Assembly: GCA_029855935.1 (NCBI GenBank)
Contig: JAGSHN010000027.1
Coordinates: 121,348-185,347, forward strand
Direction of reading: 5' to 3'
Source of the DNA: Candidatus Thorarchaeota archaeon
GTDB taxonomy: Archaea > Asgardarchaeota > Thorarchaeia > Thorarchaeales > Thorarchaeaceae
Length of the DNA: 64,000 nt
Both the position numbers and the translations under genes were made by a program. Positions 1 to 9,358 of this stretch are shown in pieces. The first letter of the stretch is position 1, and every line of letters starts with the position of its first letter. A model generated the notes under the pieces. The model searched no databases. It worked only from the letters and a program-made list of their open reading frames with translations, and was not told where the DNA came from.

Positions 1-741
1 GCCGGGGGAAATCCGCGGCAACTCTACAACAAGCTGACCGCACGAGAGAACCTGCGATACTGGGGACAGCTCCACGGAATGTCCGGGTGGAGGCTCGAGA
101 GGAGGATTGACGAACTGATAGAGCTCATCGGGCTGAAGGACCGTGCGGACGACGTTGTGGAGAAATTCAGCATGGGCATGACTCAGAGAGTCATCCTCGC
201 AAGAGGACTGCTGCACGACCCCGAAGTGCTGCTGCTCGACGAGCCGACAGTTGGACTCGACCCGAAGGCAAGCAGGGAGATGAGGGCCTTTATCCGCCAG
301 AGGCTTGTGGACGAGCGAGAGAAGACCGTAATCCTCACGACTCACGAGATGCACGTTGCCGAGGAGCTATGCGACCGCATCGCAATCATAAACCACGGTC
401 GACTCGTCGCGCTGGGGACACCCGGGGAACTGAGAAGGCAGGTCATCGGAGGGACACGTCTTGAGGTGGACGTAGAGAACCCCGATGACGATCTGATCGA
501 GACGATGCGGGGGATGGGGCTTGAGGTCGTTGGCGAGGTGACGGTCCAGAATGGAACTGAGTTGACACGGTTGACCATCAGGACCGAACGTGAGGAGGAG
601 GCGCTCCAGACCGTGGTGGAAGCAATACTGAAGAGCCCGGCGGCGCGGCTACGCAGGATGACACTGCGAGAACCAACTCTCGAAGATGCCTTTGTATCAC
701 TGACGGACGAGAGCGAAACGGAGGCGGAGGTCAATGCATAG
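1..741 (+). CDS. ABC transporter ATP-binding protein (5' truncated by window edge)
   Basis: Frame is open from base 1 (AGGNPRQLYNKLTARENLRYWGQLHGM...), then signature FSMGMTQRV, Walker B VLLLDEPTVGLD and H-loop TTHE; the listed ORF start at 79 is internal. Confidence 0.93.
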   Translation, partial: AGGNPRQLYNKLTARENLRYWGQLHGMSGWRLERRIDELIELIGLKDRADDVVEKFSMGMTQRVILARGLLHDPEVLLLDEPTVGLDPKASREMRAFIRQRLVDEREKTVILTTHEMHVAEELCDRIAIINHGRLVALGTPGELRRQVIGGTRLEVDVENPDDDLIETMRGMGLEVVGEVTVQNGTELTRLTIRTEREEEALQTVVEAILKSPAARLRRMTLREPTLEDAFVSLTDESETEAEVNA

Positions 742-1546
742 CGCTGTCGAATGGTTCACTGCAATGAGGGGAACTCTTGTCAAGGAGTTGAAAATACAGA
801 AGCGCTATGTGGGCTGGATGGTCGCGAGCCTGATCCAGCCAATAATCTGGATGGTGCTCTTCAAGCTCATAGGAACCGGCTTCGGAATCGGACAGACGGC
901 GTCAGGATACGATTTCACGAGCTACCTGATACTCGGCGTCCTGCTCCTGATGATTCTCTCTCAGTCGCTGTGGGGTGCAGGACTGGCCCTACGCACGGAG
1001 CAGTACAGAGGGACGCTGGAGTCGCTGTTTATGACCCCTGCAAGACTGACGGCCGTGCTCGTGGGATTCGCCCTCTCGGACCTCGTCTTTGCTGGATATC
1101 TACTCGCAGTGGGATACGTGATAGGCACGTTCGTCTTCGGTCTCAGTCTTGTTGTGACCGACCCGGTCGGACTTGCTGTGGCATTCATCGTCACGATCTA
1201 CGGTGTGACAGGGTTTGCGTTCCTCTTCGCTGCAGTGACTCTAGTCATCAAGCAGGCGAACGCACTGGTCAACACACTCCAGCCTGTGCTGTTTATGATC
1301 ACCGGCGTCTTCTTCCCTATCACGGCCCTACCGACAGCACTGCGACAGTTCTCTCTTCTGTTGCCGCTCACCCAGGGATTCCTTGCGATACAAGAGATAA
1401 CGCTAAAGGGCGCGTTGCTCATTGATGTGCTGCCGCTCCTGATTGGCACAATAGTTTCGGGAACGGTGCTCGCATTGATCGGGATAGCATCACTGCGGGC
1501 GACGATCAAGTCTGCGAGGCGAAGAGGACTGCTGGGAGCATTCTGA
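734..1546 (+). CDS. ABC-2 type transporter permease
   Basis: Overlaps the end of the ATPase gene; about 6 hydrophobic segments; ABC-2 style sequence. Confidence 0.85.
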   Translation: MHSAVEWFTAMRGTLVKELKIQKRYVGWMVASLIQPIIWMVLFKLIGTGFGIGQTASGYDFTSYLILGVLLLMILSQSLWGAGLALRTEQYRGTLESLFMTPARLTAVLVGFALSDLVFAGYLLAVGYVIGTFVFGLSLVVTDPVGLAVAFIVTIYGVTGFAFLFAAVTLVIKQANALVNTLQPVLFMITGVFFPITALPTALRQFSLLLPLTQGFLAIQEITLKGALLIDVLPLLIGTIVSGTVLALIGIASLRATIKSARRRGLLGAF

Positions 1547-1576
1547 GGGTTCCCTCGCGACAGGGGAAGAGACAGA

Positions 1577-1966
1577 ATGGCATCGGGCGAGAAGGACAAG
1601 CAGGTTCGATTCGGAGAGGCGGAGACGCTGAACGAACTTGCCGATGCTCTGACTCTTCTCGGCAACCTCACAAGACTGAGGATAATAGCGGCGCTCAGCG
1701 AGAGGCCGATGTTCGTGCAAGAGCTGAGCACCCGGCTAAATGTCTCATATCCACTCCTGCATCTGCACCTGAAGAACATGGAGAAGCACGGCCTGGTCAG
1801 GTCAGAGTATAGAGTTGGGACAGACAAGACGAAGAGATACGTCAAACGGTATTTCGAGCTCGTCGACTTCCGAATAGAGGTCACACCTATGAAGATCACG
1901 AGGCTTGCCAGAACAGGCGGAGAGGGGCCCAAGCCATCTGACGAAGAGGAGGTCAAGAGAGAATGA
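1577..1966 (+). CDS. ArsR-like winged-helix transcriptional regulator
   Basis: LGNLTRLRIIAALSERPMFVQELSTRLNVSYPLLHLHLKNMEKHGLV is typical ArsR-type wHTH; same operon as the ABC genes. Confidence 0.8.
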   Translation: MASGEKDKQVRFGEAETLNELADALTLLGNLTRLRIIAALSERPMFVQELSTRLNVSYPLLHLHLKNMEKHGLVRSEYRVGTDKTKRYVKRYFELVDFRIEVTPMKITRLARTGGEGPKPSDEEEVKRE

Positions 1967-2280
1967 GTGCTGACAAAGTCTTGAGTGCGCTGGCGATAGC
2001 TTTCTTGGGATTCGGATTGCCGGTCTATTTGGCATACTTGGGGGCTGTCTATCAGCTCAACATCTGGTACGTCGGGATATTCACGTTCCTGTCACTTCTC
2101 GGAGGCGTGACAATCCCATTGGCACTACACGCAATTACAGAGGCGCTTGAGCATCCAGACGAGGACTATGAGGAGCAGCTCGACGATATGGTGAGAGCGT
2201 TCAGAGCGTTGCTGTCGAGGATGGACGATGTGTTGCTCGAACTGAGAGAGATTGATCGGATGTTGAACGTGGAGGGATAG
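1963..2280 (+). CDS. small membrane protein, unknown function
   Basis: ATGA overlap with the preceding gene; two N-terminal hydrophobic segments and a C-terminal helical region. Confidence 0.6.
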   Translation: MSADKVLSALAIAFLGFGLPVYLAYLGAVYQLNIWYVGIFTFLSLLGGVTIPLALHAITEALEHPDEDYEEQLDDMVRAFRALLSRMDDVLLELREIDRMLNVEG

Positions 2281-2285
2281 AGGAT

Positions 2286-2417
2286 ATGAGCGAAGACCAA
2301 TACAAGAAGCTGGGTGCGGCAGAACTCATGCGCCTTGCAGAGGAGAAGGTGTCTGAGATGCAGCATCTGGTCAAGTCGATAATTGCGTCGCTGAAGAGGA
2401 TTGGCGGGTTTGAATAG
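2286..2417 (+). CDS. 43-aa small protein, unknown
   Basis: ATG 5 nt after the previous stop; MSEDQYKKLGAAELMRLAEEKVSEMQHLVKSIIASLKRIGGFE*; absent from the ORF track because it is short. Confidence 0.5.
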   Translation: MSEDQYKKLGAAELMRLAEEKVSEMQHLVKSIIASLKRIGGFE

Positions 2418-2421
2418 TCCG

Positions 2422-3183
2422 CTACACGAGTCTCACGTTCGCCTCATTATAGACCCATACTCTCTCAGTCCCCACCGAGCCGACGAGCGTGAGACGGCTC
2501 TCGCGGGCAATCCGGATCCCTGTGTCCGTCGCCACGGCCAAGGAGAACACGGCAGCCACTCCTGCCGTGGCGCACTGGGACACGATCTCCGAAGTGAGTC
2601 GGCCTGTGAAGAGTAGCACTGTCCTGTGAAGATTCATTCCAGCAAGCACTGCCGCACCTATCGCCTTCCTCAAGGCATTGGTCCGGCGTATGTCCTCTCT
2701 CACTATGATCTCGCCAGTGTTGAGCGACATCACGAGACAGCCGTGGGCGCAGCCCGTCCTGTTCAGTATCTCTTGAGAGACGCGGAGCTGATGGAGCAGG
2801 TCAGTTACTTTGGCCCACCGCAAGTCGGTCGGACAGGGGGAGCCAGACATCGCCGCTCGACCCTCGTATGCTCTGACACCATCACGTTGGACAGTCACTG
2901 TCGCAAGGTCCTCCGACTCCTCCACCGACACGGCACCAGAGTCGACAGTCATACGCCGCGTCAGCAGGAGCACGCCTGCAGCGAGTTCGGTCAGGTTCGC
3001 AGGTGTTCCCGTTGTCTCCTCGATGATGTCACCGTCGGACCAGACCAGTCTCAGCCTTGCCTCAACGGCAAGTTCCTCAATGACCGCTGACCTCTGACCG
3101 TTGACTACGGATTCCACCTCAGTTCTCCTCGTGACTGGCATCCCTACTATCCTCCGTGCCCGATACGCAGGCAGTTCACCCAC
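2422..3183 (-). CDS. FdhD-like sulfurtransferase family protein
   Basis: FdhD layout: TGCAHGC...IIVREDIRRTNALRKAIGAAV...FTGRLTSEIVSQCATAGVAAVFSLAVATDTGIRIARESRLTLVGSV. Confidence 0.75.
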   Translation of the reverse strand: MGELPAYRARRIVGMPVTRRTEVESVVNGQRSAVIEELAVEARLRLVWSDGDIIEETTGTPANLTELAAGVLLLTRRMTVDSGAVSVEESEDLATVTVQRDGVRAYEGRAAMSGSPCPTDLRWAKVTDLLHQLRVSQEILNRTGCAHGCLVMSLNTGEIIVREDIRRTNALRKAIGAAVLAGMNLHRTVLLFTGRLTSEIVSQCATAGVAAVFSLAVATDTGIRIARESRLTLVGSVGTERVWVYNEANVRLV

Positions 3184-3204
3184 CGATGCTGCAGCTCTGG
3201 CAAT

Positions 3205-4161
3205 TCAGTCTGGGACGAGCCTCGTTCCTGTTTCGCCATTCAGTGCCCGCGTGATGTTCGGTGGGTCTGTGATGATTGCAAGGTCGCCACCGTGTTCGAT
3301 GAACTGAACACAGGCCTCAATCTTCGGCAGCATGCTCCCTGCGGCAAAGTGACCCTCCTTGACGTATTTGCGGGCCTCGGAGACGGTCATCGAATCAATA
3401 GCCATCTGATTGGGAGTGTTGTAGTGGAGATAGACCTGCTCAACGGCTGTTGAGATTAACAGGACATCCACATCCAGGTCGCTGGCCAGCAGGCTTGACG
3501 CAAAGTCCTTGTCGATTACAGCATAGGTCCCCTCGTACATCCCGTCGTCCCGCCGAATGACGGGAATGCCGCCACCACCGACCGCGTATACGATGATGCC
3601 GCGACTCACGAGCTCCCTGATGGCCTCGAGTTCAAGAATGCGCTTTGGACGGGGTGAGGGAACCACACGGCGCCAGCCGCGACCGGCGTCCTCGACCACA
3701 TGCCATCCGAACTTCTCCCTCTTGCGCAGTGCCTCCTCGCGCGTCATAAACAACCCTATCGGCTTGGTGGGGTTCTGAAACGCAGGGTCTGAGGGGTCGA
3801 CCTCCACGCGAGTGATCACACCAGTCACAGTCCTGTCGACGCCGCGGCGGATGAACTCGTTCTTCAACGCCTGTGCAATCATGTAGCCTATCTGACCCTG
3901 GCTCTGCGCGCCACAGTAGTCCAGCGGCACAGGATGTACCTCGTGCTCAGCGAGCTCCGACCTCCGTAGTATGGCACCGACCTGGGGGCCATTGCCGGAG
4001 GTGATCACAATGTCCCAGCCCTGAAGTATCATGTCTGCAATATGTCGCGCAGTCTCCACGGCAGCCTTGTACTGATCGGGAATGGTCCGATGGCTCTTGT
4101 CGCGCATCAGTGAGTTCCCGCCGATGGCCACTACTCCCGTCTTGGTCGTCGATGAAGCCAC
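3205..4161 (-). CDS. arcC: carbamate kinase
   Basis: VVAIGGNSLM, ITSGNGPQVG, PLDYCGAQSQGQIGYMIAQAL, VVPSPRPKRILE, GGGGIPV, DKDFASSLLA, HFAAGSMLPKIEA are all characteristic. Confidence 0.96.
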   Translation of the reverse strand: MASSTTKTGVVAIGGNSLMRDKSHRTIPDQYKAAVETARHIADMILQGWDIVITSGNGPQVGAILRRSELAEHEVHPVPLDYCGAQSQGQIGYMIAQALKNEFIRRGVDRTVTGVITRVEVDPSDPAFQNPTKPIGLFMTREEALRKREKFGWHVVEDAGRGWRRVVPSPRPKRILELEAIRELVSRGIIVYAVGGGGIPVIRRDDGMYEGTYAVIDKDFASSLLASDLDVDVLLISTAVEQVYLHYNTPNQMAIDSMTVSEARKYVKEGHFAAGSMLPKIEACVQFIEHGGDLAIITDPPNITRALNGETGTRLVPD

Positions 4162-4427
4162 TATATCACCTCAGCAGAGAGGCTTGACCGGGCCAGACGC
4201 ACCTTTTAAGGGGTTCGACAACAGCCACTGGAGTACCAGAGAACGACACACAAGGGCGGACACGACCTCTCATTGCTCTGGCCAGATGCGATACCGTGAG
4301 ATTGAGGCCGTAGGGGGCCAGCACAGCAGCTCTCGAGCCGTGAGGGCACTGGAGAGAAATATCTGGGCGCTGATATCGGGTGTTAACTCTATTTAAATCG
4401 CATCTTGAAGCGAGAGAATAAAGAGAA

Positions 4428-4435
4428 TTTATAAA
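4428..4435 (+). promoter_or_regulatory. candidate archaeal TATA box for the caspase-like gene
   Basis: TTTATAAA about 50 nt upstream of the TTG start at 4486. Confidence 0.45.
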
Positions 4436-4485
4436 GGGGGTTTGTAGTCATTGCAGGCGGAGATCTATCTCCGAGGAGAAGGACA

Positions 4486-5589
4486 TTGAAGAAGAAGACA
4501 CTCATAGCAATTGGGTTGCTGTTTGTATTCGCGCTTGCCTTTGCGCTCCCGCAGGCTGCGGCCGTTGTGACTGACGATAATCAGGCAATGGCCCGCAGGG
4601 GTGGGTCCGGAGGTGGCCGACGGAACACCGCTCCGACCGTGACCATAACCTCGCCGGAGGACCTCTCGACAGTGAGCGGTACAATCACCATCACGGCCAC
4701 AGCCACCGATGCACAGGACGGGACTCTCATACCGACCATATACATCGACGGCGTGGCAGTGGCGACTGCGACATCGTATGTGTGGGACACAACTACCGTG
4801 GCCGATGGCACGCACACCATAGACGCCAAGGCCACAGACAGCGGAGGCCTAGTGGGGCAGGACAGCGTGATAGTGACCGTTGACAACGTTGAGGAACCGC
4901 CCCCGCCGCCTGGACAGAACAAGTACGCTGTGATAGTCGGGATATCAGACTACCTTGCGGTCAATGATCTGTCCTACTGCGACGAGGACGCTACTGACTG
5001 GTACAACTACCTATCAGGCCTCGGTTACACTATCAAGCTGTTCGGCGATGGCACCAACTACTATCCCCAGTGGGATGGCTATGCCACTGAGTACAACATC
5101 AAGAACGCTCTGGCAGACTTCATCGCGCTCGCTGACGAGGACGACATCTTAGTCTACGCCAGCTCTGGTCACGGTACCACCTACAGCGGTGGAGAGACTA
5201 TCTGCTGCTGGGACTATGGTGCTGGACAGGATGGTGAGGATGGGTCCTTTACCGACGTAGAGATGGCTGATGTCTTCGCCCCGGCTGTCTGTAACATCTT
5301 CATCTTCCTCGACCACTGCTATAGCGGTGGAATGAATGAGGTGATGTACAACTCGAACTCGGCAAAGATCTACCTCACAACGACCTGCACGGCCACCGGA
5401 TACGGATACGATGAGCCGACCTATCAGAACGGTGCGTGGACCTACTGGTTCCTCGAGGCCGGCCTCGTGGGTCAGGGCTTCACAACGATGGAGGACTGCT
5501 TCGCGTGGGCAGTTGCTCAGTATCCGTACGGCGGCGCGGACACACCGCAAGAGTTTGACGGAAACCCCAGCGTCCCCTTCACTCTCTGA
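4486..5589 (+). CDS. secreted caspase-like (C14 superfamily) peptidase with Ig-like domain
   Basis: Signal peptide; Ig-like APTVTITSPEDLSTVSGTITITATATD...; caspase fold NKYAVIVGISDY with catalytic-type SSGHG and FLDHCYSGG. Confidence 0.85.
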   Translation: MKKKTLIAIGLLFVFALAFALPQAAAVVTDDNQAMARRGGSGGGRRNTAPTVTITSPEDLSTVSGTITITATATDAQDGTLIPTIYIDGVAVATATSYVWDTTTVADGTHTIDAKATDSGGLVGQDSVIVTVDNVEEPPPPPGQNKYAVIVGISDYLAVNDLSYCDEDATDWYNYLSGLGYTIKLFGDGTNYYPQWDGYATEYNIKNALADFIALADEDDILVYASSGHGTTYSGGETICCWDYGAGQDGEDGSFTDVEMADVFAPAVCNIFIFLDHCYSGGMNEVMYNSNSAKIYLTTTCTATGYGYDEPTYQNGAWTYWFLEAGLVGQGFTTMEDCFAWAVAQYPYGGADTPQEFDGNPSVPFTL

Positions 5590-5801
5590 GATGAGACAGC
5601 TCTCCACCTCTACAATGTAGAGTGGACCGCCAACAGGATGGGACGCCCTCTCGTCCCATCCGCCATCTCCTTCTCCTGGTTTCTGCCAGACCACAACGAC
5701 TAGAGTAGATTCTTGTAGGACCCCGAAAACCAGATAACGTCCGCTGGTAGAGACAGCTGGAAGCGCCACGCTGATTCTCAACGGGCTAGGAGAGCAGTCA
5801 G

Positions 5802-7253
5802 ATGGAGAGGTCCAGAGCGCAAGTCAATCCCTATCTCGTGGTGGCGGCGACAGGCGTGGGAGTCTTCCTCAGTGCCCTCGACTCGTCTATCGTCAACGTG
5901 TCGCTCTGGACAATGGCGAGGGACTTCGGGGTCGGGATGGCCGACATACAGTGGGTGACCGTGGCGTACCTACTGGTGCTGACCTCTCTGATGCCTCTCG
6001 GAGGAAAGATGGGAGACAGAGTGGGAAAGACCCGGATCTTTCAGATGGGTATCGCACTGTTCACTCTCGGCTCACTGTCATGTGCCCTATCGCCGACACT
6101 GGCACAGCTCGTTGCCTCTAGAGTGTTCCAAGCAATCGGCTCAAGTATGATGACGGCCAACGGGCTGGCCCTGGTCACATACTTCACAACGCCTGAGAAT
6201 CGTGGGCGGGCGATGGGACTCAACTCAATCACACTTGCTATCGCTCTTGCAGCAGGACCTGTCCTCGGCGGCATTCTCACGCAGTTCTACGGCTGGCCAA
6301 GCATATTCCTTGTCAATCTCCCGCTCGGCGTGCTGGGCTATCTGCTCGTACGCCACATCGTCCCTCGCACAGAGCCTGTACGAGAGGTCAGCTTTGACGT
6401 GGTCGGCGCCGCTCTCTTCTTCCTCTGCCTGTTCTCACTTGTATACGCTGTCTCTGTGGCGAGAGACGTCGCAGTCGAACAGACCGTACTCTTCGCCGTG
6501 GTCTCGATTGTCTCCTTCGTAGTGCTGCTGATCAGAGAGAGGAGATTCATCTCGCCAATCATCCCCACCCGAGTAATGGCCGACAGGAGAATCTGGACAA
6601 GCATCGTCTCAGCCATTCTCTCCTTCATGGCAATGATACCCATCTCCTTTCTGATGCCCTTTCTGCTGCAGGACGCACTCGGGCTGACACAGGGCGCAAC
6701 CGGACTCTTCCTCACAGTTCACCCGATTGTGATCTCCGTCTTTGGGCCGATTTCAGGGGTTCTATCGGAACGCGTGCAGGCGAGAGTACAGACGGTCATT
6801 GGATTGATCATTCAAGCCGTGGGACTGTGGGCCCTCGCGCTCAGCGTTCCCAATCTTGCCCTGATGGTAGCAAGCATCATCGTGCTGGCGATTGGTCTCT
6901 CACTCTTTACGGTCGCCAATGGCAACTTTGTGATGACGGCCGCACCGAAGGAGTATATGGGTGTCATGAGTGCCCTCACCAACATAGCTCGCACAACTGG
7001 CTTCTCGGTGGCCACGGCCCTTGCCACAACCGTCTTCTCCTTCTACTTTGGATGGTTCAATCCTCTCGGACTGACCAGTGGCACCGAGTACGTGACTGCA
7101 TACGTCGAGGGATACCGGCTGACAGCCTGCTCGTTCTCAGTCTTCCTCATCATCGGTGCTATTGTGTCGTGGCTGCGCGGAAGACTCCATCCATCTGAGG
7201 AGGCAAGGAGCCGTCCGAAGACGAATCTCGGCCTGACGCCCCCGCCCGTTTGA
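5802..7253 (+). CDS. MFS transporter, DHA2/EmrB-QacA-like
   Basis: ALDSSIVNVSLWTMARDFG...IQWVTVAYLL, GGKMGDRVGKTRIF; about 14 TM segments. Confidence 0.9.
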   Translation: MERSRAQVNPYLVVAATGVGVFLSALDSSIVNVSLWTMARDFGVGMADIQWVTVAYLLVLTSLMPLGGKMGDRVGKTRIFQMGIALFTLGSLSCALSPTLAQLVASRVFQAIGSSMMTANGLALVTYFTTPENRGRAMGLNSITLAIALAAGPVLGGILTQFYGWPSIFLVNLPLGVLGYLLVRHIVPRTEPVREVSFDVVGAALFFLCLFSLVYAVSVARDVAVEQTVLFAVVSIVSFVVLLIRERRFISPIIPTRVMADRRIWTSIVSAILSFMAMIPISFLMPFLLQDALGLTQGATGLFLTVHPIVISVFGPISGVLSERVQARVQTVIGLIIQAVGLWALALSVPNLALMVASIIVLAIGLSLFTVANGNFVMTAAPKEYMGVMSALTNIARTTGFSVATALATTVFSFYFGWFNPLGLTSGTEYVTAYVEGYRLTACSFSVFLIIGAIVSWLRGRLHPSEEARSRPKTNLGLTPPPV

Positions 7254-7258
7254 CGATC

Positions 7259-8602
7259 TCAGAGGCCAAAGACATCAGCGAGAAACAACACCCTTCTGCG
7301 GAAATCGGGATGGTCAAGGACCAGAATATTCTTTCCAATCTCATTGTCGAAGAGGAGCCCTGAGGGGTCGTTCCTTAGTTCGGCAACGAGTCTGCGGAGT
7401 TCCGACTCGGAGAGCCGTCTGTCGCCGTCAATGTCTGCAGAGCGCCAGTCAATCTTCTTTGGCACACTGGTGTCGGCGACGATGTCGCGCGACCTCCTCC
7501 TCACCAGTTCAACCGCTGCAGGCCGGACCAGTTGCTGAATATCAGAGTCCGTCAGAGGGAGCCCGTATGCGTCGCGGAGCACCTCTAGGCGTCTTCGCAG
7601 GAACAGGTGCGGGGCCTTGACCCTCGCAACCCTGTCGTCCAACTCATCGGGGCCGAGGGCAATGACCATCTCACGGATCTCCCTGTCCGTCAGTGGCATG
7701 ATGCCGCTCTCGTTCAGCGAGTCAAGCCACCTCGCCTCCTCGACAAGGGTGTGCAGTGCCTCAATCCTCTGTCCAAGCCGGAGAAGGGCATTGACTGTGA
7801 CAACCGGACCAAGGAGGGTTGCAGCGTGATAGTCGGCAAGCAGTTCCGCAGCGCGGCTTGCGGCCTGAATCAACGCAGTGCCCACAGTCAGAACGCCACG
7901 CGACAGAATGAAGAACACTAGAAGCGCGGCAGTCCGAGCAATGACCGCCACCGGATCACCTGTGACCAGCAGGGCATCGACCACGCCCAGCAAAAGACGC
8001 GCATAGATGTACAGGTAGACGACCTGGATGAAGAACTCTGGCATCCTTGCGAGGATCTGAACCAGCGTGTCACGGTTCTTGATGTGGGCGGTCTCGTGGG
8101 CAATGACCGCGCGGACCTCAGATGGGTTGAGCAGACTCAGGATGTTGTTGTGAAGCACGACAATATTGCCAATAAGAGGAAGCCCGAAGGTGAACGCATT
8201 TGGAATTGGTGAGTCAAGGAGATAGATTCTGTCGACACTCACATCCGACTGCTTGGCAAGGTCAAGTGTCCACTGCACGACGCTGTCTCGACTGTGCCGG
8301 CATGTCCATCCCTGCGGGGGAGGAGAGGAGGGCCATATCTCCACCACCCCCTGACGATGCGTCATTGATAGAGCCATATAGTAGAGCAGCATCACTTGAA
8401 CAAGGACAATCCCGACGAACAGTCCGCCAGAGACCACTGGGCTGGTCCTTGACGGATCGAACCCGATGATGAAGAGCGAGGATGAGTCCAGCGTCAGGAC
8501 GGATACGAAGGCAATCTGGAAAAGGTCGACAATCACGAAGAGAATCAAGAACTGCCACTTGCGGCGTTCCACCTCTCTGACAGGGGCCGGCTGCGTGCTC
8601 AT
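7259..8602 (-). CDS. M48 family (HtpX/Ste24-like) zinc peptidase with C-terminal EF-hand-like motif
   Basis: Multi-TM; zinc motif VIAHETAHIKNRDT; C-terminal SADIDGDRRLSESELRRLV resembles an EF-hand loop. Start could also lie upstream, as far as 8668. Confidence 0.85.
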   Translation of the reverse strand: MSTQPAPVREVERRKWQFLILFVIVDLFQIAFVSVLTLDSSSLFIIGFDPSRTSPVVSGGLFVGIVLVQVMLLYYMALSMTHRQGVVEIWPSSPPPQGWTCRHSRDSVVQWTLDLAKQSDVSVDRIYLLDSPIPNAFTFGLPLIGNIVVLHNNILSLLNPSEVRAVIAHETAHIKNRDTLVQILARMPEFFIQVVYLYIYARLLLGVVDALLVTGDPVAVIARTAALLVFFILSRGVLTVGTALIQAASRAAELLADYHAATLLGPVVTVNALLRLGQRIEALHTLVEEARWLDSLNESGIMPLTDREIREMVIALGPDELDDRVARVKAPHLFLRRRLEVLRDAYGLPLTDSDIQQLVRPAAVELVRRRSRDIVADTSVPKKIDWRSADIDGDRRLSESELRRLVAELRNDPSGLLFDNEIGKNILVLDHPDFRRRVLFLADVFGL

Positions 8603-8717
8603 CGTTCTCACGTTGTCTGCCGGGGGGAGCATTTTACTGTATCTGAAGGGGCGGCGGCCATAGCCCAATCCTCATATAGGCCACCCACGGAGGAGGTCCA
8701 GCAAAGGAGTTGATACA

Positions 8718-9212
8718 ATGACACGACTCACAGGTGTGAACCTCGACGATATTAGGTCTCGGACAAAGACCGTAGGTGAGTACTTGGACAGCATTCAGGG
8801 AAAGGACAAGGACGCCATGCTCAGGATCTACGAGCACTACAGGCCCAAGGAGGACGTTGTCGATCGCCTACGGAGGCACGTGAACGACATAGTCATAGTC
8901 GTCTTTAGTGCAGCATGGTGCAAGGACTGCAAGAACGCCCTGCCGGTGCTAAGGCACCTAGAGGAGCGGATTGGCTTGAACGTGAGAGTCTTCGGGGGAA
9001 TCAAGACAGCACCACTCGACCCGAACCACCAGTGGCGAATACCGCCCTCTCCGCCCGAGATGGAGGAATGGGAGATAACACACATCCCCTGGATAGTCAT
9101 ATTTGACCTGGAGGGCAACGAAATAGGAACAGTCATCGAGAAGCCGACGGTCACGGCGAGCCTCGAAGAGGAGATACTGTATCACCTGGAGCGCCCGAAG
9201 ACCGATAGCTAG
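8718..9212 (+). CDS. thioredoxin-fold protein
   Basis: VFSAAWCKDCKNALPVL (WCxxC) within a thioredoxin-like pattern. Confidence 0.8.
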   Translation: MTRLTGVNLDDIRSRTKTVGEYLDSIQGKDKDAMLRIYEHYRPKEDVVDRLRRHVNDIVIVVFSAAWCKDCKNALPVLRHLEERIGLNVRVFGGIKTAPLDPNHQWRIPPSPPEMEEWEITHIPWIVIFDLEGNEIGTVIEKPTVTASLEEEILYHLERPKTDS

Positions 9213-9358
9213 AATGGCGCTCGATGCGGTCCACGATTGTCACTCCGGTAGCAGATTCTGAGCCCCCCGACCACACGAAGATGGAGCACTGCAACCCTTC
9301 AAAAGATAGATAACGGACCATCCTATACGAAGTGTAGTCATCCGAGGAGATATGCACA

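Noticed and set aside
1198-1956. 252-aa minus-strand ORF
   Set aside because: Antisense to the ABC permease and ArsR genes; Ser-rich shadow ORF.
2626-3097. plus-strand ORFs opposite the FdhD-like gene
   Set aside because: Antisense shadow ORFs over a gene with recognisable family motifs.
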